From: Membranipora membranacea
Lineage: Eukaryota; Bryozoa; Gymnolaemata; Cheilostomatida; Membraniporidae
DNA length: 64,000 nt
Reading direction: 5' to 3'
NCBI GenBank assembly: GCA_914767715.1
Contig: OU612073.1
Coordinates: forward strand, 4,838,001 to 4,902,000
The notes under the pieces are model-generated. The model was not told the DNA's origin. It saw only the letters and a list, made by a program, of their open reading frames with translations, and made no database searches. Position 1 is the first letter of the stretch; every line of letters begins with the position of its first letter. Below are positions 47,345 through 60,320 of the stretch, one piece after another. A program made the translations under genes and the position numbers.

Positions 47345-48160
47345 TCACTGAGTACCTCTACAGGCAGTCCCCAGGGCTGTGTCATTAGTCCACTGCTTTT
47401 CTCTGTCTATGTTATTGCCATGCCATCTAGTGATAACATAAAGCTGGTGAAATACGCCGAGGACACTGTCATCGTGGAACTCCTAGCCGATAACCAACCA
47501 TCCGAGCTACAAACAATGACGGATAACATGTATGAATGGTGCTCCACTAATGACCTCATACTCAATGCTAAGAAGACAAAGGAGATGATCATTTGTAATG
47601 CGAGGGATAATACATCCTACCCTCAACTGCTAGTAAATGGTACCCCTATTGAGCAGGTCAACCAATTCACATATCTCGTCACTATCTTAACCAGCAAACT
47701 AGACTTCACCCCCAACACACTCAAGAAAGCTCGTCAGAGGCTACACATTGTCTCTAAGCTGTACCATCTAGGCGTTAATGAGAAGCTTATCAAAACATGC
47801 TACAAATGATTTATCGAGTCCATTATCACATATCATCTAGTGGTGTTGTATAGCCATATGAATGCAGACTGCAAGAGAAAACTCATATCTGTCATTAAAA
47901 CGTCAGAATATCTAGCGGGTGACCTCGTATTTATATCGGCAGAAGACCTTTACACACACAGACTCAAAACTAAATCTCTTCGCATGATAGCAACAGATAA
48001 CGAGCCAAGCCAATACTTGAGCTATATCAACTCCCCTCAGGTCGCTATCAAACAGTCAGATATAGAGTCCAGCTACGTGCCAAGTGTTTTCGATCGGAAT
48101 GTATCAGGAAATAAACAGTCTATTTTTTATGACAATCTTTTATTACCAGTATATTTTTAG
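47345..48160 (+). mobile_element. LINE RT remnant, unit 2, with YAEDT motif
   Basis: GSPQGCVISPLLF is followed by KLVKYAEDTVIVELLADN, so the YADD box is retained as YAED. The thumb region QLLVNGTPIEQVNQFTYL ends in a stop after KTCYK, and a further frame (47840-48160) carries the C-terminal part. It is more complete than the unit 1 copy but not functional. Confidence 0.75.
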
Positions 48161-48589
48161 AATCAATAAGTTTTATACATTTATAAGAGCACCCTACAGA
48201 GACACTTTATTTCTCAGAGATTGAGGCGAATACAAAACATACATAATCAATTATATGAATAGGAGAAAAATAATGGTATGAGATAAGTTACACGCTTACT
48301 ACATGACCTAGTTTACCTTGTAACAGGGTCGCATTACAATAAATATAAAGGCAGCGTTACACTTTCATCTATTGATGAACAAGATGTACCCGATATACTG
48401 CTAGGCTCGAGGAAGAAGAGACGTCACTGGTGCACACAAATTTATCTGTAACATTATGAGCGGGATAGAAATTCTCACAAATTCCAAGTTAGCTGCAGCT
48501 GCTAAAAATTGGCGTACACATTCTTTAAAAATAAATGTGTTTCATTATGAGTCCATAATAAGAACGAGGATATGCATTTTTAGCCCTTC

Positions 48590-49084
48590 CTAGTGGCTAG
48601 AAACGCTCTCAGAGCATCAGCGGCCTGGTTCTATCCCGGACACTGTTTGGGGATCACGCTGCCCTCAAACCCCCAGGTGGATCGCACGGGTACTTTGCAA
48701 ACTCGGAGCATTGGGATGAAGTGCAATATCGCTGTAAATTGAAATCTCCAACTTTTGAATTTAGATTACTTGGCAAGTATGATATGCTGCTTAACTAATA
48801 TTTCTATGTCATTTTGCTCTTTCAAAATAAGTGTTGAGCTAGACAGAATATAGACAAAGCTGTTACCTGTGCTGCAGAAGATTGCTGCTGCTATTCTGTA
48901 TCAAATTCTATAAAATCTATAAAATGATCTGTATCAAAGGGAGATAACTCCGAAAAACACATGCATCATTGCTTTTTTCTACCACAGTGACATGTTGTTG
49001 CGTCACAGTATTTAATGAGGACACTTTTTGATAGGCTGTTTACTTCTCAGTGTCCAGCCTAGTGTTGTGTGTTTTGTCTATGAT
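48590..49084 (+). mobile_element. tRNA-headed SINE-like element, unit 2
   Basis: Paralog of 23600-24096 with TGGCTAGAAACG and GGTTCTATCCC boxes and the GGGAGATAACTCC core. Confidence 0.5.
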
Positions 49085-49736
49085 TATTTCAATGGCTACA
49101 TATGTTTCACTCAAAGATGGTATATGTTAGTAATATTATATATGCGTATCAGAATTTCCTCAAATTTAGATAGATTTAAATAACTATATAAGATAATGGA
49201 CTAAACAGTACATTACTACATGCACTCTGTATTATGAAAAGGTCAGTAGGAAATTATTCTCCAGATGTTGAAATACTAACAATGCATTAGCTTTAATCTA
49301 GAAAAAATAGCTTGACTTGCAGTTGAGTACTGTTTTTATGAAACAATTAGTTTACTCTCCAAAAAGGAACAATGTTTTACTTTTTATATGTACTCTAAAA
49401 TTAAATGAGGATCATTTTTACTTCTTTGTAACCGGGAAATTTCATTACGAATTAAAATTACAGAAATATGCGTGAGAGGACAATCCTCAATTTATATTAA
49501 CCCATATAGTTTAGGTACAACAGTCACCGACAAAATTTTATGCAAAACAGTAGGAAGATATTTGATTACAAATTTGATTACAAACAATATTATGTTGTAT
49601 ATTTTGTTATAAGCTGGGCAAGGTGGGGACAGGATACAGTCATCCTGTCAGGAACTTCCACAAACAAAGCAAAACAAATTACTCATGATTTGCTTGTTAT
49701 ATTCAACGACTTTCATCTATGGTATATTTAAGCTTT

Positions 49737-50030
49737 GAGATGCTGTTTAACTAATAATTCTATGTCATTTTTGCTTAATCAAAATAATGATGAGTTAGAC
49801 AGAATATAGACAAAGCTGTTACCTTAAGATTGCTGCTACTATTCTGTATCAAATTCTATAAAATCTTAAAAATGATCTGCATCAAAGGGAGATAACCCCG
49901 AAAAACACATTTGCATCATTGCTTTTTCTACCACAGTGAGATGTCGTTGCGTCACAGTATTTTATGAGGACACTTTTTGATGCTCAGTGTCCAGTCTAGT
50001 GTTGTGTGTTTTGTCTATGGAAAAAAAAAG
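49737..50030 (+). mobile_element. 5'-truncated SINE copy, unit 2
   Basis: Paralog of 24711-25012, with a 9-bp loss near CTGCAGAAG and an A9 tail after GTCTATGG. In between (49085-49736) unit 2 has an extra stretch near 49408-49450 absent from unit 1. Confidence 0.5.
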
Positions 50031-51705
50031 TAAATAACGCAAAACAAAACTACGATCAGGAAAGATAATCAGAAATAAGGTTTTTATCTGTCACAAAACT
50101 ACGGCTCTATGTTCTTTCTAAGCAGTGGTGCTTTGAAGGTTTACAAAATTTTAATCTATTCACTCAACAATAGAAGGGATAGAGTTACGGATAAATAGCT
50201 CTGCAAATAGTTTGAGTAGTGGTGTTGTCATCTGTTTCAATATCGGCACAAGTTAGTCTGACAATGTTATGTTTACTTGGCAATGTCAATCCCTCATATT
50301 TCACAATTTCAGCAGCTCGCATCTTTGCATTGGCTTTTTCATCACTAATATCCATTATAGCGTGGGATAACATCTTTTCTACATTCTAAGTTTCTACTTT
50401 GCATAGGCCTACTGTCTACTGTAGACCAAAGTTTTTACAAATACAAAAAATAGGAAAAATCTAAATTAAGCAGTCATATACAATTAACAAATATAAGTCA
50501 TTCAAATGTAATTTTTCTGATTACCTTGGTCTTCATCTTATATGAATTTTTTTCCCTTCTTTTTTTGCGATGGCTGATTTTGGAAGAAACATTCTCATCG
50601 AATGAAAGGTATGCCAATAAAAAACTACGCAGCTAGACTAGACTTGCAGCCTCACCAAAATTCAACAAGATCATAAGCTTATAAACACTCTGTCTCTACA
50701 TGGTACAACACTTTATTAAATCATTGTCAACATTTTTTTATTTATAGTCCCATTGTTCCTTCAGGGGATCAAATTTTGTCCGGAAATGTTCGCCCAATAT
50801 ATCATGGTAAGTATGTGACCATAAAAAAGTATAAAGAATCCGCTGAAGATGAACTAAGCCCATTATTATTTCTAGCTACTGACTGTGACTGACCGTACCC
50901 ACAACAAAAGTAAAACTGTGTGAGTCAGAACTGGATAGGGTTAGACAGATCAAATCTAAGTCACATTTGAATTCATCTAAACCAGGGAGGGTGGGACCTG
51001 TCTCAGGATATTGTAAGCTATGTCCCCCTGACAAAATGATGCACAACCCTTAATAGATATGCATACCGTTGCTTTGATCAGCACCTGTAATATTTATTAG
51101 GTTGTGTTGACAGACCAGGCACAGGGAACACTGTAGCTGGTAATGAGGGTCTGTGCTTCCATTAAAAAAATTCAGATTGGGGGGGGAGGGTTGGGCTTCG
51201 AGGTATGACTTTATATGTTTAAACTAGCAAATCATAACAAAAGAATAAAGTTGAAATCTGCCAGCTAGTTACTGCCATCGCCAGACATACCTTGTCTGTC
51301 CAGTAACTTTCACAATAGTAAGTTACAGCCAGATATCCATCGGCTTAGAATCCAGCATCAAGGGACCGGTTTCAATTAGAACAGTCATTAGCAGGTCGTT
51401 CGTTACAGTTAGCAGCAACTCTGCAATAATTAAACAACCAGACTGTACCTGCTTGAATTATCAGGCTGTCAAAAGGTCGTTGCCACTGTCCTTATCTGAA
51501 TGCCGCAAATATGTTTCTGCAGATTGTTGTTGAAAAAGTGTTTAATGGAACAACATAAAAAGTTGTAATTAGCAGTCTTGTGGGTAAACTAGATAACCTA
51601 TACATATTATTGATTGGATATGTTACTAAACACTTCTACATTAATTGTTTGAAACATTTAAGGCTTCAACAATATTATCTACACTAACTTGGTAATTTTA
51701 CACTC

Positions 51706-51890
51706 ACCATGACAATGAATATACCTCCACCTGTTTTTCAAATCCCCGAAGGCACATTCCACTTGAAATCTGTTTTTTGTGAACTGAGTTGTATCTGGCT
51801 TCGGGAGGACCGGGGTTGACCTGGAGGAACATCTGATAATATGACAGGTGAGTTCTCATTACTAATCGACCAGATGGTGTTCATTCTAAC
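51706..51890 (-). pseudogene. PIF/Harbinger-type transposase remnant, unit 2
   Basis: Same remnant as 26747-26925, here with an A-run of 6, so the frame is broken differently. Keeps RFQVECAFGDLKNRWRYIH. Confidence 0.6.
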
Positions 51891-51904
51891 CCATAAACAT
51901 ATAA

Positions 51905-51936
51905 GTGTGTTTATGTTTATGTATATGTTTATGTTC
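51905..51936. repeat. Short (TTTATG)n, unit 2
   Basis: About four units with one variant, against about 18 in unit 1 at 26949-27060. 51937-52758 shows no gene. Confidence 0.85.
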
Positions 51937-52758
51937 TAACCATGTTATGAGTTACAGTATATACCCTGTAAATGGATGGATTAGGGCATGAATAACTGAA
52001 AACGGTCTAGTTTGGATTTGTAATAAAAAAATCCCTTCTTGTTTTGTCTCTTGATTTTTTGAGAATTTTTATCCTTTCTAAGAAAATTAAAAAACTTATC
52101 AACAAATAGACAGATGTAACCACAGAGGGATAACTCAATGGATGTAACACACCCGAACATCACACTTAATGTCATGGGTGGACAACTTTTTTTTACTAGT
52201 AATTTACACTTCACACTTGGCAGTTTTACATCATATTTTTTCCCAATGGCTTGTCTTGTCACACATTTATCAAACATGTTGTTTGAATGCCATTTAACGC
52301 CATTTGATCTATACCTGCTTACCAATGAACCTTCACTGTGCGTAACTGATTTGCTTTTTTTTCTGATTCTGGTAATACATGTTTATTGCAAACATATTGA
52401 TGATGTTTATTTATCTTGGTAAAAATTATGGCGAGTGTTTAGATTTAGACTTCTCATAACATCACATTCAATGTGGGCACTTAGTATCGCTTATGCACGC
52501 CTTGGTGCGATTGAGAGTCAATTACTAATAGCTGATGCAGCTAATTACATGGTAACACTGAAATTAAATAGTAATGTTCTAATCCTTAGAGGCCGGATCT
52601 AACTGTTGCAGAATTTAGACTATCATTACAATTTCATCCTCATTAATGATTTAAATAATTGGATTGTACTCATAATTGATATTCACCACACAGGCTATTG
52701 TCATTGAAGGTTTGCAGAAACTACCATAATAAATTAAAATCTTATTAACATATTAGTG

Positions 52759-52860
52759 ATGACATCATATTATGACATCATCAGTGTAAGGATTAATGGA
52801 TGATTGTGACATCATAACAGGTGTGATTTGATATAAGGAGCTTTAATAGTCTATAAAACC
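52759..52860 (+). promoter_or_regulatory. GH10 promoter region, unit 2
   Basis: The three TGACATCA motifs and the CTATAAAACC box of unit 1 are conserved, so regulatory input is probably the same even though the coding frame is interrupted. Confidence 0.4.
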
Positions 52861-52974
52861 AGTTCATTTTAATTTAAATCACACATCCTAATGGGAGCTT
52901 GTTGGGTGACTGTATATAAGTAAGAAAAGTGATACTTAGCTTGCCAGGCAGACACAATATTTACTGAACTCAAG

Positions 52975-55900
52975 ATGCAAATGCTGTTGAAGATAGTGAT
53001 TCTGAGCAGTATTTTTAGCACAGCAGAGATATATCTGTTTGCAGAGGAAGCTGTTGCCGATACTGATTTGCAGAAAGCCAAAAATGAGGATTTTTTACTG
53101 AATCCTGATTTTGAGGATCCTATTGGATGGGACAACTGGTGGTGTAGTGGCTGTTACGGACAGTGGACAACTCAATCTTTCTCTGGCAGCAGAGCTCACC
53201 AGACTACTGAGAGGTTGGGGTCTTAAGCTAGTTCGATAAAATGTTACTATCGCTGCGATAATGCAGGTATATGCAGTTTAATACCAGTCAGTTTGCTAGA
53301 CTGTTTTTGAAGTTTGAAGTTTGTTTATTGCCTAATTTCTAATATCCATCCTGTAATAGGTTAATAGTGTCGAAAGTATGGCACATGGATTAAACAAAAT
53401 AAATAAAACAAAATAAAAGGATAGTACTATAACTGATTGCATAGCCAAGAACATTATTACTTAGGGGCTGACTTACAACTCTGAAAACATCATGACACTT
53501 TTGAGTATACAAAAGATAGCTCTGCAGCATGGGCTCATACTGGTTCAAAGGGTGAAAAGAATCTGTTTATTTTGCATGGTATTGACACATTTATCGGATG
53601 ACATATTCCAAAACTGATGTTTTTTGGAATGAACATATTTTGTTTTTAGATACACAATATGATTATTCTTTACCTTGTTAACGTCCTATCAGTATTACTG
53701 TTACACATATCTGCATAGCTGCATACTGTACATTGATCTGTTATTATCTGTGTACAAATAATTGCATGATTTGTGAATATGTTTCAGAAAATACTGGTCA
53801 TCCGGGCCAAAGCAGCACCGGTTACTAGACAACGGAGTCAAAGTGGATCAGCATTATTATCTGTCGGCTAAAGTGATGATAATTCCAAATACATCTCCTG
53901 GCAAAGATAGTGACGTATCCTGCATTAAAATATCATTGCAATACAATTATGCAGGTGAGTTTGAAAAAAAATTACTAGTAGACTGAGATTGCAATCATCA
54001 TGACAGTTTTATAGTGCTCCTGTGCTCTTGACTCGGATGGGTATTCTTACCAACTTCTTCACCTTAGATATTTACTCTAGTATCCCTTTTATTAGAAGTT
54101 TTCATGCATCATTACATGTACTGCAAATGTAGCATCGCCACGCCCCCAAAATATCCAAAAGAGGCATCCTGGTATTATTTAAATAAAATTAAACTCCTGG
54201 AAAGATTAATCACCCTCTCAATATGTAGAAAAATGCAGAAAATCATCTTTACTTGATGGTGCTACAAAATTGTATGATATCCCATTTTATTTTTTACCAG
54301 AGCTTGCCTACTGTTTTATGCAATACCCCAGGGTATTTAGACAGTAGATTACAAATAAATCTGTAAATCTGCAGGTATGAGAATCATTACTCTATCTATT
54401 TCACTGACATTATGTCAGTATGCAATCAATCTACGTGTCACGTTGCAAATTAGACGAATGAATTTTCAATTCTATTTTTCTCATTTTATCTAACTTGTTG
54501 CAGATAGTGTGAAAAGAGTTGATGTGGTAGTAAAAGAACATATTAAAAGTATGGAGTGGGTACAAATATCCGGTGACTTCCAGGTTGAAAACGGTGAGTG
54601 AATGTGCATATAAGAACTTAGTGTTGGCACACACCAGATCATCTATGTCAGACCAAATAATAATAATTAAATAATAATTGGTGTTTTCTATAATATATAT
54701 TTTTTCTATTGGCTGCGCTTTATGTTAAAACCGACCACCACATTTGCTTGTTTTTCCTTCATTATGCTGATTTTATTTTATTTTTTATTCTTTGCAGATC
54801 ACAATCGAACACTGAAACAGTTACAGCTCTATGTACACGGCCCGCCACCAGGAGTGGAATTTATCACTGATTCAGTCCATATGTCACTCATTTCCCTAGA
54901 TAAAAACTGGAGGACTAAGGCTCAGGATAGAATAGATACTGCCAGGAAGAATAGTTTGACTGTAAACGTAAAAGCTTTCAGTCAGGATTTCCAAAATCTT
55001 ACTATTGAGGTAATGCTTAATTATGGGGTAGATTGGATTTCTGCAACTGTGATTATAACGTGACATGGGAGGCCCGGGAATGATTATCTTGACACACAGG
55101 CCATTTTTTTGGTCTATTTGAGTTCAATTCCAATTGCCCACAGATATTGTGGTTTGGTACTGGCAGCTCGCCATTCATCTCAGCAGGACTTTGCAGTAAA
55201 AGGCATCCCCTCCGTGTATCTTCGTTATAAAGAGTAGCTGGAATTTCTGCCTATGAGGGCCATGGGTCCCAGCACATGTACTCTAGGGGGGTAACTCTCT
55301 CCTTGGACTTTAGACAGTAGAAATGGGCTACAAGTGATTATCATAGTCACTTCAGGCTTTGTAACACAATTGCAATCCTACTGTGATTATGACATTGATT
55401 TAGTTCTAATTTGATGTCAGGAGCCTGGTACGATATGCTGCACTCTCTCTATTGTTTCAGTTGCGACAAATTGAGAGTCAGTTTGGTCTGGGAACAATGG
55501 TTGATGGATTTCTCCTGCAGACGAACAAAGATTACAGAGACTGGTTTTTGGCAAACTTTGATGTAAGTTTTAAAAATTAATTGTTTTCTTAAAGATATTT
55601 GTATAAGTGAATGGATATCTAGTATGGGTATTATTGTATAAAAACAAGAAAATATGGGATGTAAGTGAATTTATTTACTCTGAAACTGGTGCCTAGAAGT
55701 ATAAAACAACTATACGTTCCTAAAGGTAGAGGCATCCATTTTCAGCCAGCTCAACAAATTTTCAGATTTGAAGTTTTAAAGTTAAAACAGTGGTTGAGCA
55801 GAGGTGGACAGTGGAATGCACTGTCCGTAACCAGGCAGAGTTTATGCACTTCAATTAATGAGCAACAAGAGGAGAATTATTCTTATAACTCATCGCTCCA

Positions 55901-58900
55901 TTTTCTTCTTTTTATTACACAGTGGGTGACTTTGAGATCAGATATGGACTAGAGGAGGACAGAGTACAGTAAATACAGACTCACATGGGAGGAAACTGAT
56001 GCTGTTATGGCAATACTAGAGAAGCATCAGTGAGTTGTGTTCTCCCACCGAATGTACTTTGTCATTGTTATACAGTTGCGAAATGTTAAAGAATTGATCT
56101 TTATCACATGGGCTCTTTTGAGCATGTTAACTACACAATCAACTTCGTAGGCAGAGTGAATCCCGAACTATATGTTATGATTTGACTTGGTCTCCATTGA
56201 AAGTTCAGAATAATAAACCATGAAAAAAGACCTATTTGCCTTCAAAGTTCAATACTGATATAAATCACAATTGGCAATGAGAGGCTTTTGTGATGACTTC
56301 AAAAATTATTGTTTCAGCAAGAGAATAAGAGGTCACATGATCCATTCATCTATGAAAGAGGACAACCCTGATTGGGTACAAGAACTAGAATGTCCGGATG
56401 ATTTATACAGAGCTTGTATGAAGAGGGTGGACGACTTGGTGACTAAATTTAGATACAGGTAATGTATCCCAGTCAGTCAGTCAGTCAAAATTAAAAATAT
56501 TGGGTAAATATTGAATCATATTTTTCAACCTTTTATTTTATTAAAGATTCATATTTTTCTCACAGTTTAGTTATCTCTTACATTATACTCAGCCTCATCG
56601 AGTAGTTTGAGGTGGAAAAATAAAGGTATGAGCCCTTACTACCACCTCAGATGGTAAACAGTAGATAGGGATATTTACAACGAGTCTGTGTATCCAAGAA
56701 GCATTTAGAACCTTGTTTAAGTTTGATCCATTTACCTGCTTCCGCAACTGGTCAAGCCTCTTTGCCTGCGGCATGGCCAGTGGCGGGGAGCAACTCCAAT
56801 CGCAGGCAAATGAATCAAACTTGATCTAATTGCATCTCAATAATTTGTAGATGTCAGGCGTGGGATGTTGTGAGAGAGATGTCAGGAGAGCAGTTCCTGT
56901 CAGATATATACGGCTCGGCTAAGATACACCACGATCTGTACAAGAGAACCAAGGAGGTGGATTATGCCGCACAATTATTTCTCAGTGAAAATAACCTCTT
57001 ATCCAGCTCCAGAAATATTCAGGTTTGTCATTCATATCCTGTAATGCAGTGCTGAAGTGGGCATGCCTGTAATACCAGTATGTTGATGCTTGTATTTGTC
57101 CAGAGACAGGTTTATAAGATCAACATTTTTTTTTGTAAACCCAATAATTATTAGAAAGCCATCTTGCTAATTGCCTCTACAATCTTTCCTTTGTGTCCAG
57201 ATGGTTGCGATATTTTGGTTTTAAGCATCTCTAGACTTATCATCAATTCTGTGATAAGTGGAGATTTATCAGAACTCGAAATTAAGAAAAAAAATAAAAT
57301 GGAGCTTGAAGATCGAGCCTGTACTGGTACTGGACTGGATGGCAGTTTATCTGGATCGTTATCAGAATCTGAAAATTCTCCAGATTTTGCATCCCAAATT
57401 TTGTTTTCATGTTATTTGACAGGACAATCAATGTATTTTACAGCAGATAATGATGTTGATAGCATACTATGATTTATGATAAAACAATTATATGGAAGAA
57501 TTCAAGCCAGGTACAGGGGGCCACGGGGTGAGCAGAAGAGGTTTAAAATATTTTCATCTAACTTATTATTAGAATGTACTGGATCAAGTTGAGGATATGG
57601 ACAGACATGGAGCTCCAGTAGATGGTATCTCAGCCCAAGCCAACTTTAACAACTCTATATCTCACCCCTCCCTCCTACTCGACAGAATAGACAGGCTTGC
57701 TGTTAGTAACCTCTCACTTTGGATTACAGAGTATCACCTCAGTAATGCTGATCCTCAGATGAGTTCTCTGGCCTTAGATGATATTATCACTGTACTGCTG
57801 AGGTTAGTATACTCTCTCTGTTGATAGGTTGTTATGGTTACCAGTTCAGAACACAGTATGGGTCAGCAGTCACGCTGCCGCAAAAAATTGGCACATTGAT
57901 AAGGCTAGGTTAGCGCCATATTGACCAATAGGCGTGTGTTTCTCATTGTTGATGTTGATTTAATCTTTGTGTCTAAGATGTGCACACCCTTAAGTCTAGA
58001 ATTCAATCAAGAGCCTTCAAATAAAATTCCGTGTGAGGCAATTTGGCTATAAATGATTATACTTAAACTCCACTAGTCAAAGATATACAAGTTATGGTAT
58101 GCCTGATTACGTCATTGAAAAAATCAGTTATTATGTTAATTGAAATATTTTTGAATTATTGTGTGTTAGGGCAATTCAGTATGCTTCGCTTCTCTATTTT
58201 ATATATCTGCCACTACCCACTAACACTAACAAAACTATCAAGATGGCATTGTCCAATGCAGTAATATGAGGTGCTAATTGTCATTATACAGCCATGGCAG
58301 TGTTGATGGATTCATGTTTGGTGCATTCTGGGAAGGAGACTCCCCACGTAAAACGGGTACAGCTTTGGCTGACAAAAATTTCCAGGTAAGGAAATATTTC
58401 AGATTTTTTTGGATAAATCTAATATTAAAGGCCAAGCCCAATGAAGTTCTAACTTACTGTATGTTTTTCATGAGGTTCTAAGCTCTCATTTGAGCCATTT
58501 GACAAAACTCTACACCTACCACAGGCAGATCTGTTGATGCTCAAAGCTGATGCTTCATGAAAACATTCATGGTCCCAGCTCATGGCGTCACAAGCAATGT
58601 TTTCTTAAATTACTGTGATACCGGATATATGATACAAAATGTTAAACACTGTCTACGACGTCAGAAGGTCAAGGACATTTAAATGGTTTCTCAATGTGAC
58701 TGAATTTATTGACTGTTCGATGGAGATGTCATCTTTGAGCATCAGCAGATCTGGTTGTGGTAGGCGACGAATCTTGTCCAATAGCTCATCTGAAAGCTCA
58801 TCACCTAAAGTAAAACATAACAACACTCAGAACTTCATTGGGCTTGGCCTTTAAAGTGCCCTTTTCAAAGATTGTCACAGATTACTGGTTGTTGGTTTAT

Positions 58901-59519
58901 ATCCTTTTGAAAAATACAAATTATCGAAGCCTATGCAAAATTAAGTTTGATGTGTATGTGTAAATATATATATAAATATATATCTTTTCATTGCTACACA
59001 GACGGTAAAATTCACATTTTCTATAACCTCCCTCCTGACACCATAACATGAAATGCAAACGAAAAGAGATTTAAATATGGCTTGTTCCAGACTCAGGAAT
59101 ATTTATGATCCCCACGACTTAAACGGCCCATTTGTATCAACTTTATCAAGTATCAGATATACTATGAGAACTCTTCTTTTTTTTTGTTTATGAGCAAAAA
59201 TGTGGAATAATGAAGGGAGATGACTCCTGTCATGCTACTCAAAGTCATCACTTCACATTGTTTCACAATATTAACATTTTCACAGGAAACTGAGGTTGGC
59301 ATGAAATGGAAAAAGATTTTCTCAGAATTAGCACGGTTTTCCGAGAAGATAACTCCGTTCAACCTTGTGAAACATCGAAGCACTAACACGTTTACGCGTA
59401 AACTTTACCATGGAATATATGAAGCTACAGTTTACAGTGGAGATGGTACCAAGCTTACCAAGAAGAATATCCCTCTACTGAGACATCAAGGTGACAAGGA
59501 GGTCACCATCTGGGTCTAA
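52975..59519 (+). pseudogene. CBM4/9-GH10 gene, unit 2, nonsense codon in exon 6
   Basis: Exons at 52975-53213, 53788-53954, 54504-54593, 54798-55009, 55461-55562, 55923-56029, 56318-56458, 56851-57022, 57573-57802, 58292-58385 and 59286-59519, same phases as unit 1. At 55950-55952 TGG (W280 in unit 1) has become TAG. Translation would stop after 279 residues, leaving signal peptide, the whole carbohydrate-binding module and the first GH10 strands, or the transcript would be degraded. The remaining exons show only a handful of substitutions (for example S356A, T>I in exon 6, V>E in the last exon) and all splice sites are intact, so the stop is recent or the short product is retained. Confidence 0.85.
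56717..56828. mobile_element. Foldback MITE in GH10 intron 7, unit 2
   Basis: Paralog of 31836-31956, with about 16 bp lost from the left arm beside TACCTGC. It ends 22 bp before exon 8. Confidence 0.6.
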
Positions 59520-60320
59520 ACAATAATGTTTATCTTATGGACAGTCTTTCAGTTTGCATAGCGCAAACACTCTCATAACAGGAACAGATTATGTTAACTA
59601 CAATCAGAAATGGATTTAAAGGATATGAGATATATGTATATTTATTTATTTTTTATAGTATTGACAATACAAACACAGGTTTGTTTACTCTTTGGTGCTC
59701 AGTCATGCTCTACGCTCTAGATATAGCATTAAAACATGACAGAACTACAGTTATGACTAATTATTATTATTGTTTGACAATGAGCCACACATCAAATAAC
59801 TAATTGGACCGGAAATAAATTACCATAACTTATCATACATCTCAGCTATCTTTTCGATCAATGGAACTCTCTCTCTCTCTCTCTATTTGGTCATCTAATA
59901 CACAATATTATACATTCACTGCTAAATATTCATGTCAGATAATGTATATCCACCAGCACATGGCACAATGGGAGTCTGTTTCCTGGATCTGTAGATTTGT
60001 AATTTATTCACTCATCATCATTAGGAAACTCATTAGTTGTTTGACTTTTGACTGGAGTAGTGTAAGAATAGAAGAATAGGTAAGTTTTTCCTCAATACTT
60101 GTGCACCATGTTTAGATTATCCAGAGGCAGCTCTTTTTGGCAACTTAATTGTTTCAATTTGATTACTTCGGATAGCAATAATAATAGGCTATAGCCCTTA
60201 CAAAAAAACCTTCCCATTTGTGATACATAGCAGTGACAATCTCTCTCGTGTGCGATGTACATTATAATGTAATAAGAAACATGCTTTGCAGATTTACAGG
60301 GAGCTAGAAAGAAATTCAAC

